DNA of 50,309 nucleotides, taken from assembly GCA_024195585.1 (NCBI GenBank), contig SWBL01000358.1:1-50309 (forward strand). Reading direction: 5' to 3'. The notes beneath the pieces were generated by a model that saw nothing but the letters and a program-made list of their open reading frames with translations, had not been told where the DNA came from and ran no database searches. Shown piece after piece: positions 28,019 through 41,495 of this stretch (its first letter is position 1; each line of letters begins with the position of its first letter). The translations under genes were made by a program, and so were the position numbers. The stretch comes from Aureobasidium sp. EXF-3400. Taxonomy: Eukaryota; Ascomycota; Dothideomycetes; Dothideales; Saccotheciaceae.

Positions 28019-31000
28019 AGCTGCCTTCCAGCGGCGGCTCCCCCAGCGTCAAGACGGCGTCCTCAAAGAAGCAGAAAGTCGTCCACTCTGCCGCAGACGA
28101 TCCGAGACACGCATACCATCATTCCGTCCATGACCCTGACCGCCAGCTTTCGTCACCGCAATCCTCATCTTCGCCGTCCAGCAATCAAGCAGCTCACACT
28201 CCTTCGTCGCCGCCGCGCTACATCCCTCCTCACCTGCACGCCGACTCGCGAGGCAGCTCCCCCAGCGACGCCTACGCCCAGCTGAACCTGGCCGAAGACA
28301 TGTCCCACTCTACCGGCCAAGAGGACGCTGATGCTCCCAATCCAACCCAACGCCCTGCATCGCCTGCTAAGCGATCTGCTGCTATCATGGAAGGCATTGA
28401 CCCTGCCCAAGACGCCATCACCTCAAACGCAGTCACAGATGCCCCTCCGTCATACCACGCCCACCAACACACTGCTGATCCACCAGCCATACCGAGCATC
28501 GAAGAGCAGGTCACACATATTCAGTCCCTACTCAACACACCCGTAGAGGATGGTTCAAAAGGCTTCGTCGTCGCTTCCAAATGGTTCAACCGCGTCGTGG
28601 CTAGAACAGAAGGTGCCAACCAGAAAGACTTTGATGCCGACATGTTGCAAGGAGAGATCGGCAAGGTTGACAACTCCTCCGTCGTTGCTTCAGGTAGGTA
28701 CAATACTGCTGCCACGTCAGGCTATCGCTAAAGCTGCATCAACAGGTGCATTCGACAACCCTCTCGCCTTCCCTGGACAGCCCGATCAGCACTTCATCCC
28801 TCTGCGCGCTGACGTAGCACGGCCTCTTGACTACGAAATTTTCACCGAGGAAGCATGGCGTCTAGTTGTCGCATGGTACGGCACAGTGGATGGTCAGGAG
28901 CCCATCGTTCGTTTTGCACACAACTCGGCACCTCAGGGGTCACCATCGGCGAATATTCTCTACGAACTGAGCCCTCCGGTCTTCACCGTACGCAAAGTAC
29001 CAAGTACCTCTCAAACTACTCAAGTCGATGCAGTCGCTGTCAAGCTGGTTGCCTCGCGTACTGAACGCTTCCAAAGTTTCCTCGCTCGCGCAAAGGAAGC
29101 TGCTGGTATTCCTCTGCAGCACAAGGTCAAGATATTCAGACAGCTGGACTCTACAAAAGTTTCTGGTGACAGGCCTACCATTGCTCAACCCGGCATTCCG
29201 AGCCCTCCAACTTCAAGAAACCCTTCTCCATCTCCTCCTGCCTCTTCGAAACTTATCATCGAGAGCTCTACTTTTGCCAAGTGGACCGAAGGAACAAATT
29301 TCGAATCTGTCGACGGTCAAGATCACACTGCAAACGAGAAATATAACGGCAAAGTGAATCTGGACACACTTGGCTTGATTTCAGATCAGACTCTGATCCT
29401 CGAAGAACAGCAGCGTGGAGCAGAATTTGCCTCGGACGTGGCTAAGAAACAGAAGAAGAACACGGAGGTCGCCAGCAAACAGACCAGCCCTGCCCCTACA
29501 GCCCCTGTCACTCGCGGACGTACTCGCAAGGATGGTAGAACCCGTGGTACTATTGGTCTGATCAACCTTGGCAACACGTGCTACATGAACTCGGCTTTAC
29601 AATGCATAAGTAGAGTTGAAGAGCTGGCCGTCTACTTCCTCCATCAGAAGCACAAGCCCGAAATCAATGCCGACAACCCGCTTGGTTACAACGGCAGAAT
29701 TGCAAACGCCTATGCTAACTTCCTGGCTGGGCTCTACAGCGACAATGCCACTTCTGCCTACCGACCCAATGGCTTCAAAGGTGCTCTCTCTATGGCACAG
29801 CCTATGTTCTCAGGATATGGGCAACAGGACTCGCAGGAGTTTTTGAGTTTCTTGGTCGACGCTCTACACGAAGATCTCAATCGCATCCAGAAGAAGCCTT
29901 ACATTGAGAACCCAGACTCGGACGACAACACCGTTCATGATCCCGAGGCCATCAGGCAGCTCGGCGATACGTACAGAAAAAACCACCATGCTCGAAACGA
30001 TTCTATTGCTATGGACCTCTTTAACGGCTTCTACAAGAACACCATGGTTTGTCCTGACTGTGATAAAGTCAGCGTAACCTTCGACCCCTATTCTCTTCTT
30101 ACTCTGCAATTACCCATTGAGAACACCTGGCAAGCCAAGATCATGTTCATGCCCGTCACCGGATATCCTTCTGCTTTCGAGATTGACGTTGAGAAGAACA
30201 TTTCTATCAGGGCGTTGAAGGACATCTTCGTTGGTAAAATCGGTCGTGGATTGACCCGTGAGAGACTTATCTTTGCCGAAATGTTCAATCATCGCTTCTA
30301 CAAGATTGGATACGACAGCCAGACTCTTTCGGAGCTCGACTTCTCTAACAATGACGTCCTCTGTATGTACGAGCTTCCAGAAGTGCCGACAAACGCAGCC
30401 TTCGTCCCTAAGAAACAGGCGGGCTATCGCTCATTTTACCACGACTCGCCGGAGGAACCTCTACCAGGAATGGATTCGCCTCTGGCAGAGACTATGGCGA
30501 TGCCCGTTTTCCATTCCAAGTTGGACAAACGTTCGTCAAGTCTCGTCCTCAATCCAACTCTGATCACCATCACGAGGGAGGAGGCCAAGGACTACGATGC
30601 AATCTTGAGAAAGGTGCTTGCTTCGGTTGCCACCATGACCACGAAGCGTCTTCCCGAGCACAACCCGAGCAAGCAAGGTCAAAGTGCGACTGATGAGATC
30701 CGGTCTGACGCTGATGTCTCTATGCGTGACGGTAGTCAAACACCCTCAGCGCAGCTTTCAGACACCCTGCAGTCTGGAAACTCCATCTCTCAAGACCTGA
30801 GTAACATGTTTGAGCTCAAGTATGTACAAGCTACTGGCGACATGTTCATGACAGGAACGAACAGCATCGGCAATGGTCATGCCATACAGAGCCGTGTTCG
30901 ACCCGTTCAGCGACGTAGAGGCAGCACCACCTCGCTGACCTCAAACACCTCTGCGAGAAGTAATGACTCTGGCTACGATGGCCAGGCTAAGAGCTCGTCT

Positions 31001-32549
31001 GAAAGCGATGAGGATGCTGATCCAATGGTGGAGTCGTTCAAAGCCAACGACCAGAGCACATTCTCTGGGGATGTACGGAGTGACGATGAGTCAGGCATGG
31101 GTTCACTTGAACTGTTGTCGGCAAAAGACAGCCGCAGACGTAAGTTCAACAAGAAACAGTCCAAGAAGACGTATTCACGCAAAGGCGGTCGTCCACACAA
31201 CAAAAACCGAGCGCGTTCTAACCTAATTCGCGCCACAGCAGCAGACGAACCAACAACTGACGAAACGAACGAATTCTACGTCAAACTCGGCGAAGGCATC
31301 ATGGTAGAGTGGCAGGAAGACGCCTTCGAGTCCATGTTCGGCGGTGGCAACGGTAATGGCCAGTTCACATTCAACGAAAAGGATGTGCCTTTGGTAGACG
31401 ATACCGAACTCCAAGTGAGGAGGAACAAGCGTATGCAACGCAAGAAGAACGGCATCACTCTCGACGATTGCTTCACCGAGACTGGCAAGACCGAAGTGCT
31501 ATCGGAAGACAATGCATGGTACTGCGGCAGGTGTAAAGAGCTTCGTCGTGCCAGCAAGACCTTGGAGCTGTGGACTGTACCTGACATTCTTGTCGTCCAC
31601 CTCAAGCGTTTCAGTGGTGAGCGCTTCAGGCGCGACAAGGTAGATGTCCTTGTTGATTTCCCCATCGAAGGACTCGACTTGACCAAGAGAGTTGGGTGCA
31701 AGGAAGAAGGCAAGCAGTACATCTACGACTTGTTTGCTGTCGATAACCATTATGGCGGTCTTGGTGGTGGGCATTACACAGCCTACGCCAAGAACTTCTA
31801 TGATGGTAACTGGTATGATTACAATGGTAAGGACAAAACGTGACATGATCCAAATTTACATGATCACTAACTCGTGAATAGATTCTTCCGTCGGTCGTCA
31901 AAACGCAGAAGGAGTTGTATCTACAGCTGCATACTTGCTCTTCTACCGCCGCCGTTCAGCCACGCCGCTGGGCCCTGCATACCTTCAGGAGTTGGTTCTC
32001 AAGGCACGCAACCCCGACGAAGCCTCCGAGGCAGAGGACGAGTCGGGGGAAGGCGAGCGTCTCGGCGACCACTCCTCAGCTACCTCTCGCCTGCTTGGGT
32101 CGTCGAACGCTGGAGCAGTCGAAGCAGGAGCCAAAATCACCGGGACGCTTCAGCAGGGAGCCAACGCAGGTGGCCCTGGCAGAGGAGCGAGCCAGGCAGT
32201 GAGGTTGACGAATGAGGTCGATGACGATGAGGGTATCTCTCTCAACGACGATCTCTACGGCAATAACAACAACACTACTGCTGTGGCGCTGGCCAACCAA
32301 GGTGCCACTTGGGGATTCGACGGCTTGGGCGAGGATGGTAACACTACTTCGGTCAACACGCCTGCCGACACGGCCTCGGACCGTCCAGACGTCGGTTCAG
32401 ACATCGAGGACCGACTCATGGATTTGGATGGGGATCGCGACACGTTATACAACGATGACATTCCTCCGCTGATGGATGATGAGACGATGGGCACGGAAGA
32501 CCAAGGGCACTTTTACGAACCTGCCTCAAGCGAGCGTCAAGACGAGTAG
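28019..32549 (+). CDS. UBP12: ubiquitin-specific protease, Ubp12/USP15 type (start unresolved)
   Basis: Cysteine protease removing ubiquitin from proteins. Visible exons are 28019-28693, 28746-31826 and 31882-32549, about 1470 aa in all. A Ser/Pro-rich N terminus is followed by a DUSP-like domain (around GFVVASKWFNRV to the FPGQPDQHFIPLR segment), a ubiquitin-like region, then the USP domain. The Cys box is GLINLGNTCYMNSALQ (Cys codon 29579-29581), with QQDSQEF and the zinc-finger pairs CPDC and CGRC. The His box is GGGHYTAYAKNF (His codon 31772-31774), completed by WYDYND across the last intron. A long acidic/basic insertion (about 30600-31280) splits the catalytic domain, as in the family. 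The tail is acidic. The frame is open for 93 codons upstream of ATG 28300 without an ATG, so either a first exon is missing or 28300 is the start. Confidence 0.9.
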
Positions 32550-33035
32550 ACCTCGATCTACTTGGTGGTTTAGCAAGCTTGGCTGGTAGCGCTTCAAAAG
32601 GTGAAGGCGACTTTCGCAAAAGCCAGGCAAATGAGAGTTTGGGTCAGAAACGCGACTAAAGAGCAAAACATAGAGTAGATGGAGAGGAGACGCATTCGTT
32701 GAAACATCAATGCAAGTCTACTGACCACCGATGACCGGTACACGCTATTCGTGAATGACATCTTCCAAGAAGTTCATCTGCTTTATGCCCAGTGATAATG
32801 ATCCGAGAGCATGTCTCGTAAGACCAGCATCATATATGCTCTCCTGTCAGTGGATGTGCTGCTGCATAAGACAATGCATTAACATGTTCAACTTCAACAT
32901 TCAGCCACAGGGCTGCGCTATATCACGCGGCCTCTCTGCACAAATCCAAGCCCAAGTGGCATCGTTTGCCATTCTCACAAGTATGATAGCAAGGCAAGTC
33001 AAGGACTGACTATGCTCCAAGACTGGATGTGTGAA
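32550..33035. other. convergent intergenic region
   Basis: 486 bp between the 3' ends of the deubiquitinase and the SR-rich gene; 3' UTRs only. The 84-codon frame at 32755-33009 has no family features. Confidence 0.55.
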
Positions 33036-34173
33036 TCAAGAATCTTTCAGTCTGCCCCATTCGGGCTTGACTTCAACCAAACCATCCTCATCTACAACTT
33101 TGCCTCGATCCCACTCTCGGCCCTCACCTTTCTTTGCCCATACGACATCCTCTTCTGACTTTTCATCACCCTTCTCCCATTTGCTCACCTCTTTCTCGGT
33201 GAAGCCAGCAGCACGGAGTCTGTCTGCACCTTGCTGTTTCCATTTCTGGCGATCCCGTAGAGCTTCAAGAGCCTGGTCCCAGTCAAGGCTATCGTCTTCT
33301 TGTGGATCTGGTTGTACGTCGGCAGACGGGTCGTAATGCGAGGAGAAGTGATTGTCGATAGCCGAAGTATGGTTTTGTGTGCCACGACCTCGTGAACGGA
33401 CTGGAGGATCTGACGGCGGGGCGGGACCAATGATGGCGTCTAGAGGATCGGAATCTGAAGCATCAGATTGTGGAGAGTGCTTTGTCCTTTGACGACGAGC
33501 CGTGTTCTCAGAAGACTTGGATGGTCTCGTCGATGCATGGCGATGGCGTGGTGAACGCGAGCGGCGCCTTGTGGATGTATGGCGGTTCCGCGGTGAAGAT
33601 GAGCGGTGTCTGGTTGATTCGCGATGTTTCGGGTCTGGGGAACGACGATCTCTGTGATTGCGATGTGAGGAAGAGCGGTCTGGCGATACGTGACGGCGGG
33701 CAGATCGGGAGTGTGTAGCTTTCTCGTCGGGAGAAGCTCGACGATGGGAGCGAAGCTTCTGGTCGGTTGTTGCGCGGTCCTCAACAGGATCCAGACGTCT
33801 TCTTTTAGGATTGTGCCTGTCTCTGGCAGAATAGAGTTGCTGAGCAGGACGCTGAGAGTGCGAGTGGGACAAGTTCTGAAGACGGAGTCTTGATTCATCT
33901 GCTTCTTTCTTGAGCAGGGCCGAGTTGTGGTTGTCTGTGTGGCGAAGAATGTTTCTCAGGAAAGTCGTGTTGGGTTTGGGAGCATTGGCGGAGCGCGAGC
34001 TGGTAACGAAGGCATAAGCGATGCGATACTTGAGATAGCGAGGCTCATGGCAGGCACCTTTTGTTCATCAGCGAAGCAAGACTCGAAGACCCCGAGGACA
34101 CGGCCTTTGCGTCTCGCTTGAGCAATTCGGTGACATAGTCGTCGGTGATGTCGTCGTGTCCAGATACGGGCAT
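33036..34173 (-). CDS. SR-rich nuclear splicing-associated protein (SR-25 / Prp38B-like)
   Basis: Two exons (34173-34058, 33999-33036), 359 aa. Exon 1 encodes DDYVTELLKRDAK, and exon 2 opens with NAPKPNTTFLRNILRHTDNHNSALLKKEA, the conserved N-terminal block of this fungal family. An Arg/Ser/His-rich domain follows (about 80-210), as in splicing regulators. The C-terminal block is DWDQALEALRDRQKWKQQGADRLRAAGFTEKEV and GEGREWDRGKVVDEDG. From memory such proteins are annotated pre-mRNA-splicing factor 38B or SR-25 in filamentous ascomycetes; the exact role is not certain. The first exon lies away from the main open frame and would be lost by ORF-only annotation. Divergent from the Sos7-like gene. 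Confidence 0.82.
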
Positions 34174-34286
34174 GATTAGTTGATAGATTCTAGACGAGTT
34201 GAAGGGTCGCAGCATATGCAAAGGGGAGGGGCCAAAGCATGTGAGAGACGGAAGGGACGAGCATGTGAAAGAAGAAAGGGCCAGCG

Positions 34287-34293
34287 TGACGTC
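34287..34293. promoter_or_regulatory. CRE-like TGACGTC in a divergent promoter
   Basis: A 7-bp match to the bZIP (CRE/ATF) core in the 198-bp region shared by the splicing-associated and kinetochore genes. Only a sequence match; chance occurrence is possible. Confidence 0.25.
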
Positions 34294-34371
34294 GGTTTTG
34301 TGGGGAAGTTGCTCTCGGCCAACAAACATGTAAACAACAAATCTACAACCTGAACAAATTCATACACCGAA

Positions 34372-35183
34372 ATGGCACAGACAGAAGACTCGTCGCTCAC
34401 CATCCTCAGCCTCGCCGAACCGCTGTTGGCCGCCCATGATGGGGCTGATAGTCTGACCAAGTCATCACTCGATGCAGAACTCGAGCACTACAAAGACCTC
34501 TTTTCAAAACTGCGCTTTTCATATGTTGAACAAGTCACAAAAGAGGGCTTCCTCAAGGCCATAGTCGCCGATCCTCCACAGCTAGTCGATGCTGCTGAGA
34601 ACGCCCGTCTGGAACAAGATCTGGCCCAAGCAAAGGCTGCTCTCAAGGCAAAGAAGGAAGACACCAACCAGAAAGTCCAGGAGCTGCAAGAACTGGCATC
34701 TCGTTTGGCACAATGTAACTTCCTCCATCCCAACATCTTCTGCTCCTCCCACTGACTCCGTTCTCAGCCCACGAATTGATCCAACTGCAAACCACTCAAC
34801 TGCACGCCCTGCCTGCCGATATCCAGAACCTCGATCTCACGATCGCAAACCTCAAAGCCGCCCAGGAAACCCCTTCATCTTTGCCCATGCTCAACCTGCC
34901 TCTCCACTCTACCAACACTCTCCTGTCAGAAAAAGAATCAGACCTCGCCCGACTCGACCGGGAGATCGCTCAACTCCAATCTGCCTTGCCCGACAAGAAG
35001 CGCAGCGTTGCAGCCCTCAAGGCTGACCTGGAGCCCATCGAGTCTCGTAAACGCGCGGCCATCGCAGAGACCCAGGAGGCTCAGAAGAAGCGGGGACAAC
35101 ACTCTCTTGCACAAGACCTTGACGAGAGGGGAAAGTGGCTCAAGTCTGCCGATGCTGGTCTCCGTTTGATGCTCCAGATTTAA
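34372..35183 (+). CDS. coiled-coil kinetochore protein, Sos7-like
   Basis: Two exons (34372-34714, 34768-35183), 252 aa, close to the size of fission yeast Sos7. The conserved N-terminal block HYKDLFSKLRFSYVEQVTKEGFLKAIV-DPP (about 39-70) is followed by almost continuous coiled coil to the end. Sos7 works with the Mis12/Spc7 outer kinetochore (established for S. pombe). The phase-1 intron (53 nt) rejoins the heptads at QLQTTQL. Assignment rests on the N-terminal block recalled from the family; another kinetochore coiled-coil family remains possible. Confidence 0.7.
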
Positions 35184-35665
35184 TGTCTTTTCTCCTCAGG
35201 ACGCGTTATGGTCCTGTTTCTCCTTTCTCTTGATTACCTAGATACCCCTTCCAACTTTGCTTCTTTCTTCTCCATCTTCGAGTCCTCTGTCTTCGCGCAA
35301 TCGTCTCACCGTGATTCAGTGTTATGCAGCGATGCCTTTTTTGAGAGTCAAGATAGACTTGTATTTGAACTATGAAACCAAGACACAACCATTCTACAAT
35401 CACTGCCTCCGTCATTCGTGCAAAGCCATTCATCATGGGACAAATTACATTCGGGCAAGGTAAAACACAGAAGAAGAACCAAAACTAAGGTATATCGCAA
35501 ACAAGACAAGAATCGTCGAAAATCGGAGAACAAGAGACAGAAAACAGAAAAACATCGGGGGTCCGTATATCATCACGGACCTTCTCTCCTTTGCTCCAAG
35601 CAGTTTTATAGTAAAGAACAAAAGCCAACCTCGAGAACATGGTACTCGAACTCTTGTCATCCTGC
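35184..35665. other. convergent intergenic region
   Basis: 482 bp between the 3' ends of the Sos7-like and Tea1-like genes. Adenine-rich around 35465-35560. Short frames only; nothing recognised. Confidence 0.55.
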
Positions 35666-38600
35666 TTATACCCGTTCCTTGACTGCTGGGTGGTGTGCTG
35701 CCGCCGCACTCGAAGAGGAAGTCATGGGTTGAGCAGCTGAACTCGAGGTGCTCGGTCGCTCGTCATCATCGTCATCATCACCAACTTCCAATCCACGTCT
35801 CCAGTTGTCCAGTCCAAACTCTGCTGGCGCAGTTCCGCTCGTTGGTGTCTTTTCAAACTCAAGGTCGCTGATGCGGTAGGACTTGTTGGTCGTCTCCCAC
35901 TGCGTGCGCAACGCGTCAAGCTCCGTAGCCAGATTGTCGAGCGCGAGGCTATCGCGTCCATCTGGCACTTCGGCATCACCCGTCTCCGAAGCTGCAATAC
36001 TCTGCGAGTAGATGCTGTCACCTCCCATTGATTCTCCTCTAGAGTGGCCTCGAGAGTGTACAGGTATGAAATTTGCAGTGCTGGCACTCACATTGCTCAG
36101 TGCTCTGTGATGACCAAATCCGTTCGCGGCGCCGTTTGGCATCGTAGACTGGCGGCGGTAGTTGTCAACGGATGACTCAACCTGGTCAAGCAGAAGCTGC
36201 ACCTTGTTCTCAGCGTCCCGGGCGCGCTCCTCTAGATGTGCGTTCTCCCTCTGAAGGCGCTCGAGATCTGCTCGCGAAGTCTCGTGGGTCGACTGGAGTG
36301 CCGCGAAACTCGACTGCGTGTTTTCATGCGAGTTGCGCAGAGTTTTCATATCGGCTTCTCTATCGCCAAGCTGACGGTGCAGAGCTGAAACTTGAGCCTC
36401 GAGATCAGTCTTCATCTTTTCAAGATCCTTTCGAAGGTCATCTCTCTCGTTGACGTGATTGGCATTGGGCTCGCGGTCCAGACTACGGCTGTCGTTTTCC
36501 TTGGTACGCATCGTGTCCAGTTCCTTGGCATAGTCGGCAGCTTGGTTCTTCACGCGTTGTAGTTCCTGCTTCATCTTACTAAGCATCTTCTCAGTGCCGC
36601 GGAGGTACTTCACGGCAGCCTGATGGTCGTTATGTAATGTCGCAAGTTTCTCCTCGTACTCCTTCCTGGTAAGACCTTCACGGTCCTGCATCTCTTCAAG
36701 GGTAGTCTTCATCTCTTCATGCGATCTGAGATTGGCATCCAACTGCTGCTCTAGTTCCTTGACACGCTGAATATCAGGAGTGCCAAATCTGATCTGCGAT
36801 GAAGGCGAGTCAAAGCCTCGAGACTTGCGCACATCGACAGGGTTGACACCACGTTCAGACAAGATGTCCTTGAGCGCGCCGTGTTGCACAGCAATGGCGT
36901 TTGTTTCCAGCTGTTGGCTCTGCAATTGCTGCTGCAAGTCGGCTCTTTCTTCAGCAAGAGTCCTGGCCTCTTTGAGTGCGGCCTGAAGCTGCTTGCGGAT
37001 CGTCAAGCCTTCACGGGAAGCCTGCTCCTGATAAGACTCGAGTCCAGCGATACGCTCCTCAGCACGTCGCAGCTTCTCTGAGGCAAGATCGGCCGCAGCT
37101 TGGTTTTGTCTGGCCATGGCATTGGCCGTTTCGACCTGCCCCTGGAGAATAGAGACTCTCTCATCATCACCGTTACGTGTATCGATACCGCGACTGGAGA
37201 TTTTGCCGAGGCCATCAAGAACAGCTTGGCGGTGAGTGCGTGCTTCGGTTGCATGTTTCTCTGCGAGACCTTCTGCATCTCTGAGACGCCGGCTAGTACT
37301 TTCGAGCTCCGTGCCGCGCTCTTCATGTTGTGATCGAAGTTGCGAGACTTGCTGCTCGAGCTCATTGCGTCCTCTCTTCTCCTCTTCGAGGCGCTCCTCG
37401 AGGAGATTGGATTTGTCAGTCGACGCTGTCAGTGCTTCACGCAAAGATCCAAGAATAGCTCCGTGTTGCGCTGCTTCTGCGAGAGCGTTCTCCAGTTTAG
37501 TGCTGAGTTCGGTCTTGTCAACGGCGAGAAGTTTGTGAGAGGTAAGTGCATCAGCATGGTTGGCAGAAGCTTCCCTGGAAGTCTTTTGAGCTTCGTGTAA
37601 TTCGTCGCGCAACGATTCAATTTCGGAGGCAATGCGCTGTCTGTCGGTGTTGAGTTCGGTGACGCGCTGCTGGGCGGCCTCCGCGGTCTCTTCTGCCAAA
37701 AGTCGCGCTTGCTTCTCGGCTTCCTTCTCGTGGATCAGACTGTCGATTTTGTGGGATAGCTCAGTCTGAGCTGCGAGTGAGGATGCAAGCCGTCTGTTCA
37801 TGTCACCAACGCGATCTGTGTCAGGGGTGCCATGTCGGCTAGAGTCCAGTAGGGGTGAGGCGCCTCCTTGACCTGCAAGCTTTGCTTTGGCAAAGACCGC
37901 TTCGCTGATGGCCGTATCCCTCTGCTTCTCTATCTCAGCGATACGAGCGGCCGCGGCTTCCGCTTGACTGTCGATAGAGCCCTGAACCTTGGCCAGCTCT
38001 GCGCGCATACGGAGCAAAGCTTCCACAAGCGGCTTGTCATCATCGCCGAACGCATCGGTAGGGCGTTCATCGAAAGCTGGAGTGTTGGTAGTGCTACGTG
38101 AGTAACCTGCCTTTCGTGCCAGCGTGAGCTCCGATGCGAACCAGGCATTTTTGGTCTTCTCCGTCTCCAGCTCTTTGGTCAAATTGCTGGTGCCGTTATT
38201 AGATACAGATGCCTTGTCCAGTGCACGGTCGACCGGAGTTTCTCTTTGTACATCCTGACGCGCAACATCATTCAGCATCTCCCTCTGAGCGGGATGGCGG
38301 GACATGTCGACTGGGGTTTCCCTATCGAATTGTTCTTGCGGCTCCAGATTTCGAAGTGATGGGTGCGTGCGGTGCGTCGGCTGGTCGGATGCTTCTTCAG
38401 CGATCTCGCGGCCTGGTTGTGGCCCTGCCGTTCTTGAACTAGTCCTGGACGGCGGAGAAAATGTTTGATCAATGGTCTTATCAATCGAGGAAATAGGTTG
38501 ATGGGTTGGTTTGTACGTCTGCGGTGTTCTGTTTTGGTCGTCGTCTAGGCTGTTTGGGTTGATGTTTGCGTTTGTGCCAGCCATTGTAGGAGTAGCGGTC

Positions 38601-40470
38601 GTTGGTGACATTGTTCTTGCACCAAAGGAGTCATTGTGGAAAGGTCCAGGAGCCATGCGAGTAACAACGGTGGGAGTCGCGCCGGTTTGGACTGGACTCA
38701 GTGCGCGTTCTGGTCTGGTTGGCTGGCGACTTGGTGGTGTTGTGGGCTTGTTTTGTTGTTGCTGAGGTGCTGGGCCGGGTCCTGGTGGCCCAGCCGCGCG
38801 AGGCAACCTAGAACCCACAGCCATGGGCTCAGGAGCTCGGTTGATTGGTATGGAACTATCTCTACCAGGACGTCGAGGAGCATCAAAGTCTGCTTGGTCT
38901 CGAGGGGAAGCACGACTCTGTGGGATGCCACTCCTGTCACCACTTGGACGCCTGTGGCCCTGGATTCGCTGGTCGGCAGGCATCTGAGATTGGGAGTCGT
39001 TAGGGTACCTTATCTTACTGGTATCCAAGTAATACGCAAGACTTAGTTCGGCAGCATCGCGTGGGGCTGAGCTTGGCTCACCACCCGTAACAACAATGTG
39101 TTTGCCAAAGGCGGTCATGCTATGACCAGAGCGAGGTGACGGCGAGGGGCCCATGTTCTGGAAAGTGTACCATCGCCGAGTTGTGATGCGGAAAGCGGCA
39201 AGGTCGCCGAGATCGTTGCCTTCTTCAGTGCGGCCTCCAAACACATACATGACATCGCCGACCAACGCAGCTGCATGTCCCTCACGCGCTACTGGAATAT
39301 AGCCAATGCATTCGAGCTGCGACCAGGAATTGGTTCGTGGGTCGTAAGCCCAGACGTCGCTGAACCAGGTGACTCCGTCTGTACCGCCAAAGAGATACAG
39401 CTTCTCGTTCCATGTTACAACAGTGTGGTTCGTACGGGCTGGAGGAATCTGGCCATGCGGCGGACCTCCGTCAATGGTATTCTGGATCAACGTCTCCCAT
39501 CGGTTGCTGGCTTGCTGGAGCGCATTGAGGTCGAATGTGACAAGATCGTTGAAGAAGAAGCCCTCAACTTGACCACCGAAAATATATATCTTGGAGCCAA
39601 TGATGTTCAGCGAGTGGCCATAACGACCTGGAGGACGGGGTCCTGCCGGAGCGGCTCTCGACCATTGCTTTGTGGCTATCAACAGTTAGCAAAGACTCAA
39701 ACCCCGATCAGGATTCCAACAACGCACAGGTGTTCAGCAAGTAGAGAGTATCATCAAGCATGTCGGTCTCGTCTGTCTTGGTGTCTCCTCCAAAGACAAT
39801 GAAAGCGTTTCCAACAAGCAAGGCAGCATGTCCGACTCTCGGACCAGGACCCTCGGACGTGGTCGCAACGGGATAGCAGCTGAGATTGTTGGGGGCAGAC
39901 TCGATCATCCAAAGATCACCCTTGACAGTCGAGCCGTGTATGAGACCGCCCATGATATAGATGGAGCCATCCTTGGAAGAAAGCGAGTTGGCGGCGGCGC
40001 CGTAACGAGGAAATGGATGATTCGTAGGGACGGTGAAGTTCAAGTGTCGCTGAGACCAGGGGTATGGTGAGGAGTCTTGCTGAGGTCGCATACGCGAGTG
40101 CTAAGAAGCCGTGTCAGCGGACAGTCAAGCACAGTGGACAAATGCGAACGCTTACCTGCAAGTCGCTGTCGGCGCGTTCACGCAAAGCCTTTTGCTCGGG
40201 GCTAGGTGTGTTCGAGGGCTTTTCGGACGACCATTGTGGGCTATCCTGCAGCTTTTCGCCGAGAGAATTGAGCGAGTTGACGCTGGTGCCGGGTGTAGGG
40301 GTTTGCTGAGACTTCTCTCGTGGGCTTCCACCGGAGCCGTCTCGTGCATGTCCAAGGGCTGAGGCAATGTTGGCATGAGGACCAGGGCCATCCGAGGACT
40401 TGATGTTGCGCGTCGCAGCAGGCAGAGCAGAGCCCTGCTGCTTCTTGGACGACTTGAACAGAAACGACAT
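35666..40470 (-). CDS. kelch-repeat, coiled-coil cell-polarity protein (Tea1-like)
   Basis: Three exons (40470-40156, 40100-39728, 39675-35666), 1565 aa. After a low-complexity N terminus, six or so kelch repeats run from about residue 120 to 380, with repeated GGxxxG and W/Y-S motifs (YIMGGLIHG, FIVFGGDTK, YIFGGQVEG, YLFGGTDG, YVFGGRTEEG). A Ser/Pro-rich linker extends to about 650. Then there is a very long coiled coil to about 1430 and an acidic tail (DDDDDDE). This architecture is that of the cell-end marker Tea1/TeaA, which is carried on microtubule tips to mark polarity sites in hyphae. The kelch domain is joined across intron 2 (52 nt) at NTSTKQWSRAAP. Divergent from Raptor. Confidence 0.88.
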
Positions 40471-41495
40471 GTTTACGGGAGCGCTCTAGAAGCGCGAGGA
40501 CGAGGTGAAGGAGACAGAGGACGAGGCAGGCATTAGACGACAGGAAATCTCCGGGGACACACGGTGAATGTCATGGGTAAGTGAGCGAACGGACAGCGAC
40601 TATGCTGAAGGAGAGAAAAATGGCAGGGAACGTTGTTGGAATGGCGATGAGCACGCGTGTAGATTAGGAGGCTGGCAATTGTCCTTGGTTCATTTTGGCC
40701 ATCTCTCCACACCAGCCCGGGGCAACCATCAGATATTATTTACTGCAAGCTAATTCGGCCACCTGAAACACAAGCTCACTGCATAGAGTATATGGGTGCT
40801 GGTAGTCCTGCTGCTCAGAAAAAGGGTCCCATTCCCGTCTACCACCTACTACAAAGCGTATCATCTCGGACGGTGTAAACAGTTGGACGGTATTGGAGAG
40901 GCTAGCCACCTCGAAGCCTCGACCAAGAGACTCCCGCTGGCTGCCCTGCTTCTCCGTTGAACAATACGTCTTTGTTTCTGTCATACGACTTGCAGGCGCT
41001 ACCGTGCAAGACGCATGAACCCGGATGCCAACACTTACACTGCTCAATCTGCCCGGGGTACAGATTATGCTTGTCCATGCATCGCTGCCAATAATACTCG
41101 GAAGAGAACCAGCAATCAAAGACCAGACAGGCCTCGAGGAGGACCCGACCGCCATAGCCAATGTTACACAAACGAAAGAGCCCGTGCACGAGGTCGCAGT
41201 CAATGCTTGCACTTGCCTGATTCATGCATCTCCCGTATCTTATCAGATCCTTCCCCAGAAGCAGAGAGTCGTGAGTCGTGACTTCCTGCATAGTGACCGA
41301 GTGCCTGCCCTGCCAGCTAGTCGTTGCTGTCTAGGTATTCGTGCTTGAACACCATCCGCGCTTCTCGCCATCCCTACGCGTCTGTCGTTCTCATCTATCG
41401 CCTCCCGACCTCGATCTGCCCGTAGCATCGGAGATGCGCTCGTGAACACTCTAGCACGAACCTGATGTCAATGCAGTCTGCCCTCGCCGCGCAAC
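40471..41495. other. 1-kb divergent promoter, Tea1-like / Raptor
   Basis: Largest non-coding stretch in the right half. Small frames on both strands (40736-41212, 40902-41291, 41015-41281) overlap each other and lack family features. Leaders of both long genes probably occupy much of it. Confidence 0.55.

Noticed and set aside
28007..28285. 92-codon open frame
   Set aside because: Arg-rich out-of-frame shadow of the deubiquitinase N terminus, whose own frame is open here and compositionally matches the downstream protein.
33440..33898. 152-codon minus-strand frame
   Set aside because: Alternative frame of the repetitive Arg/Ser-rich region of the splicing-associated gene.
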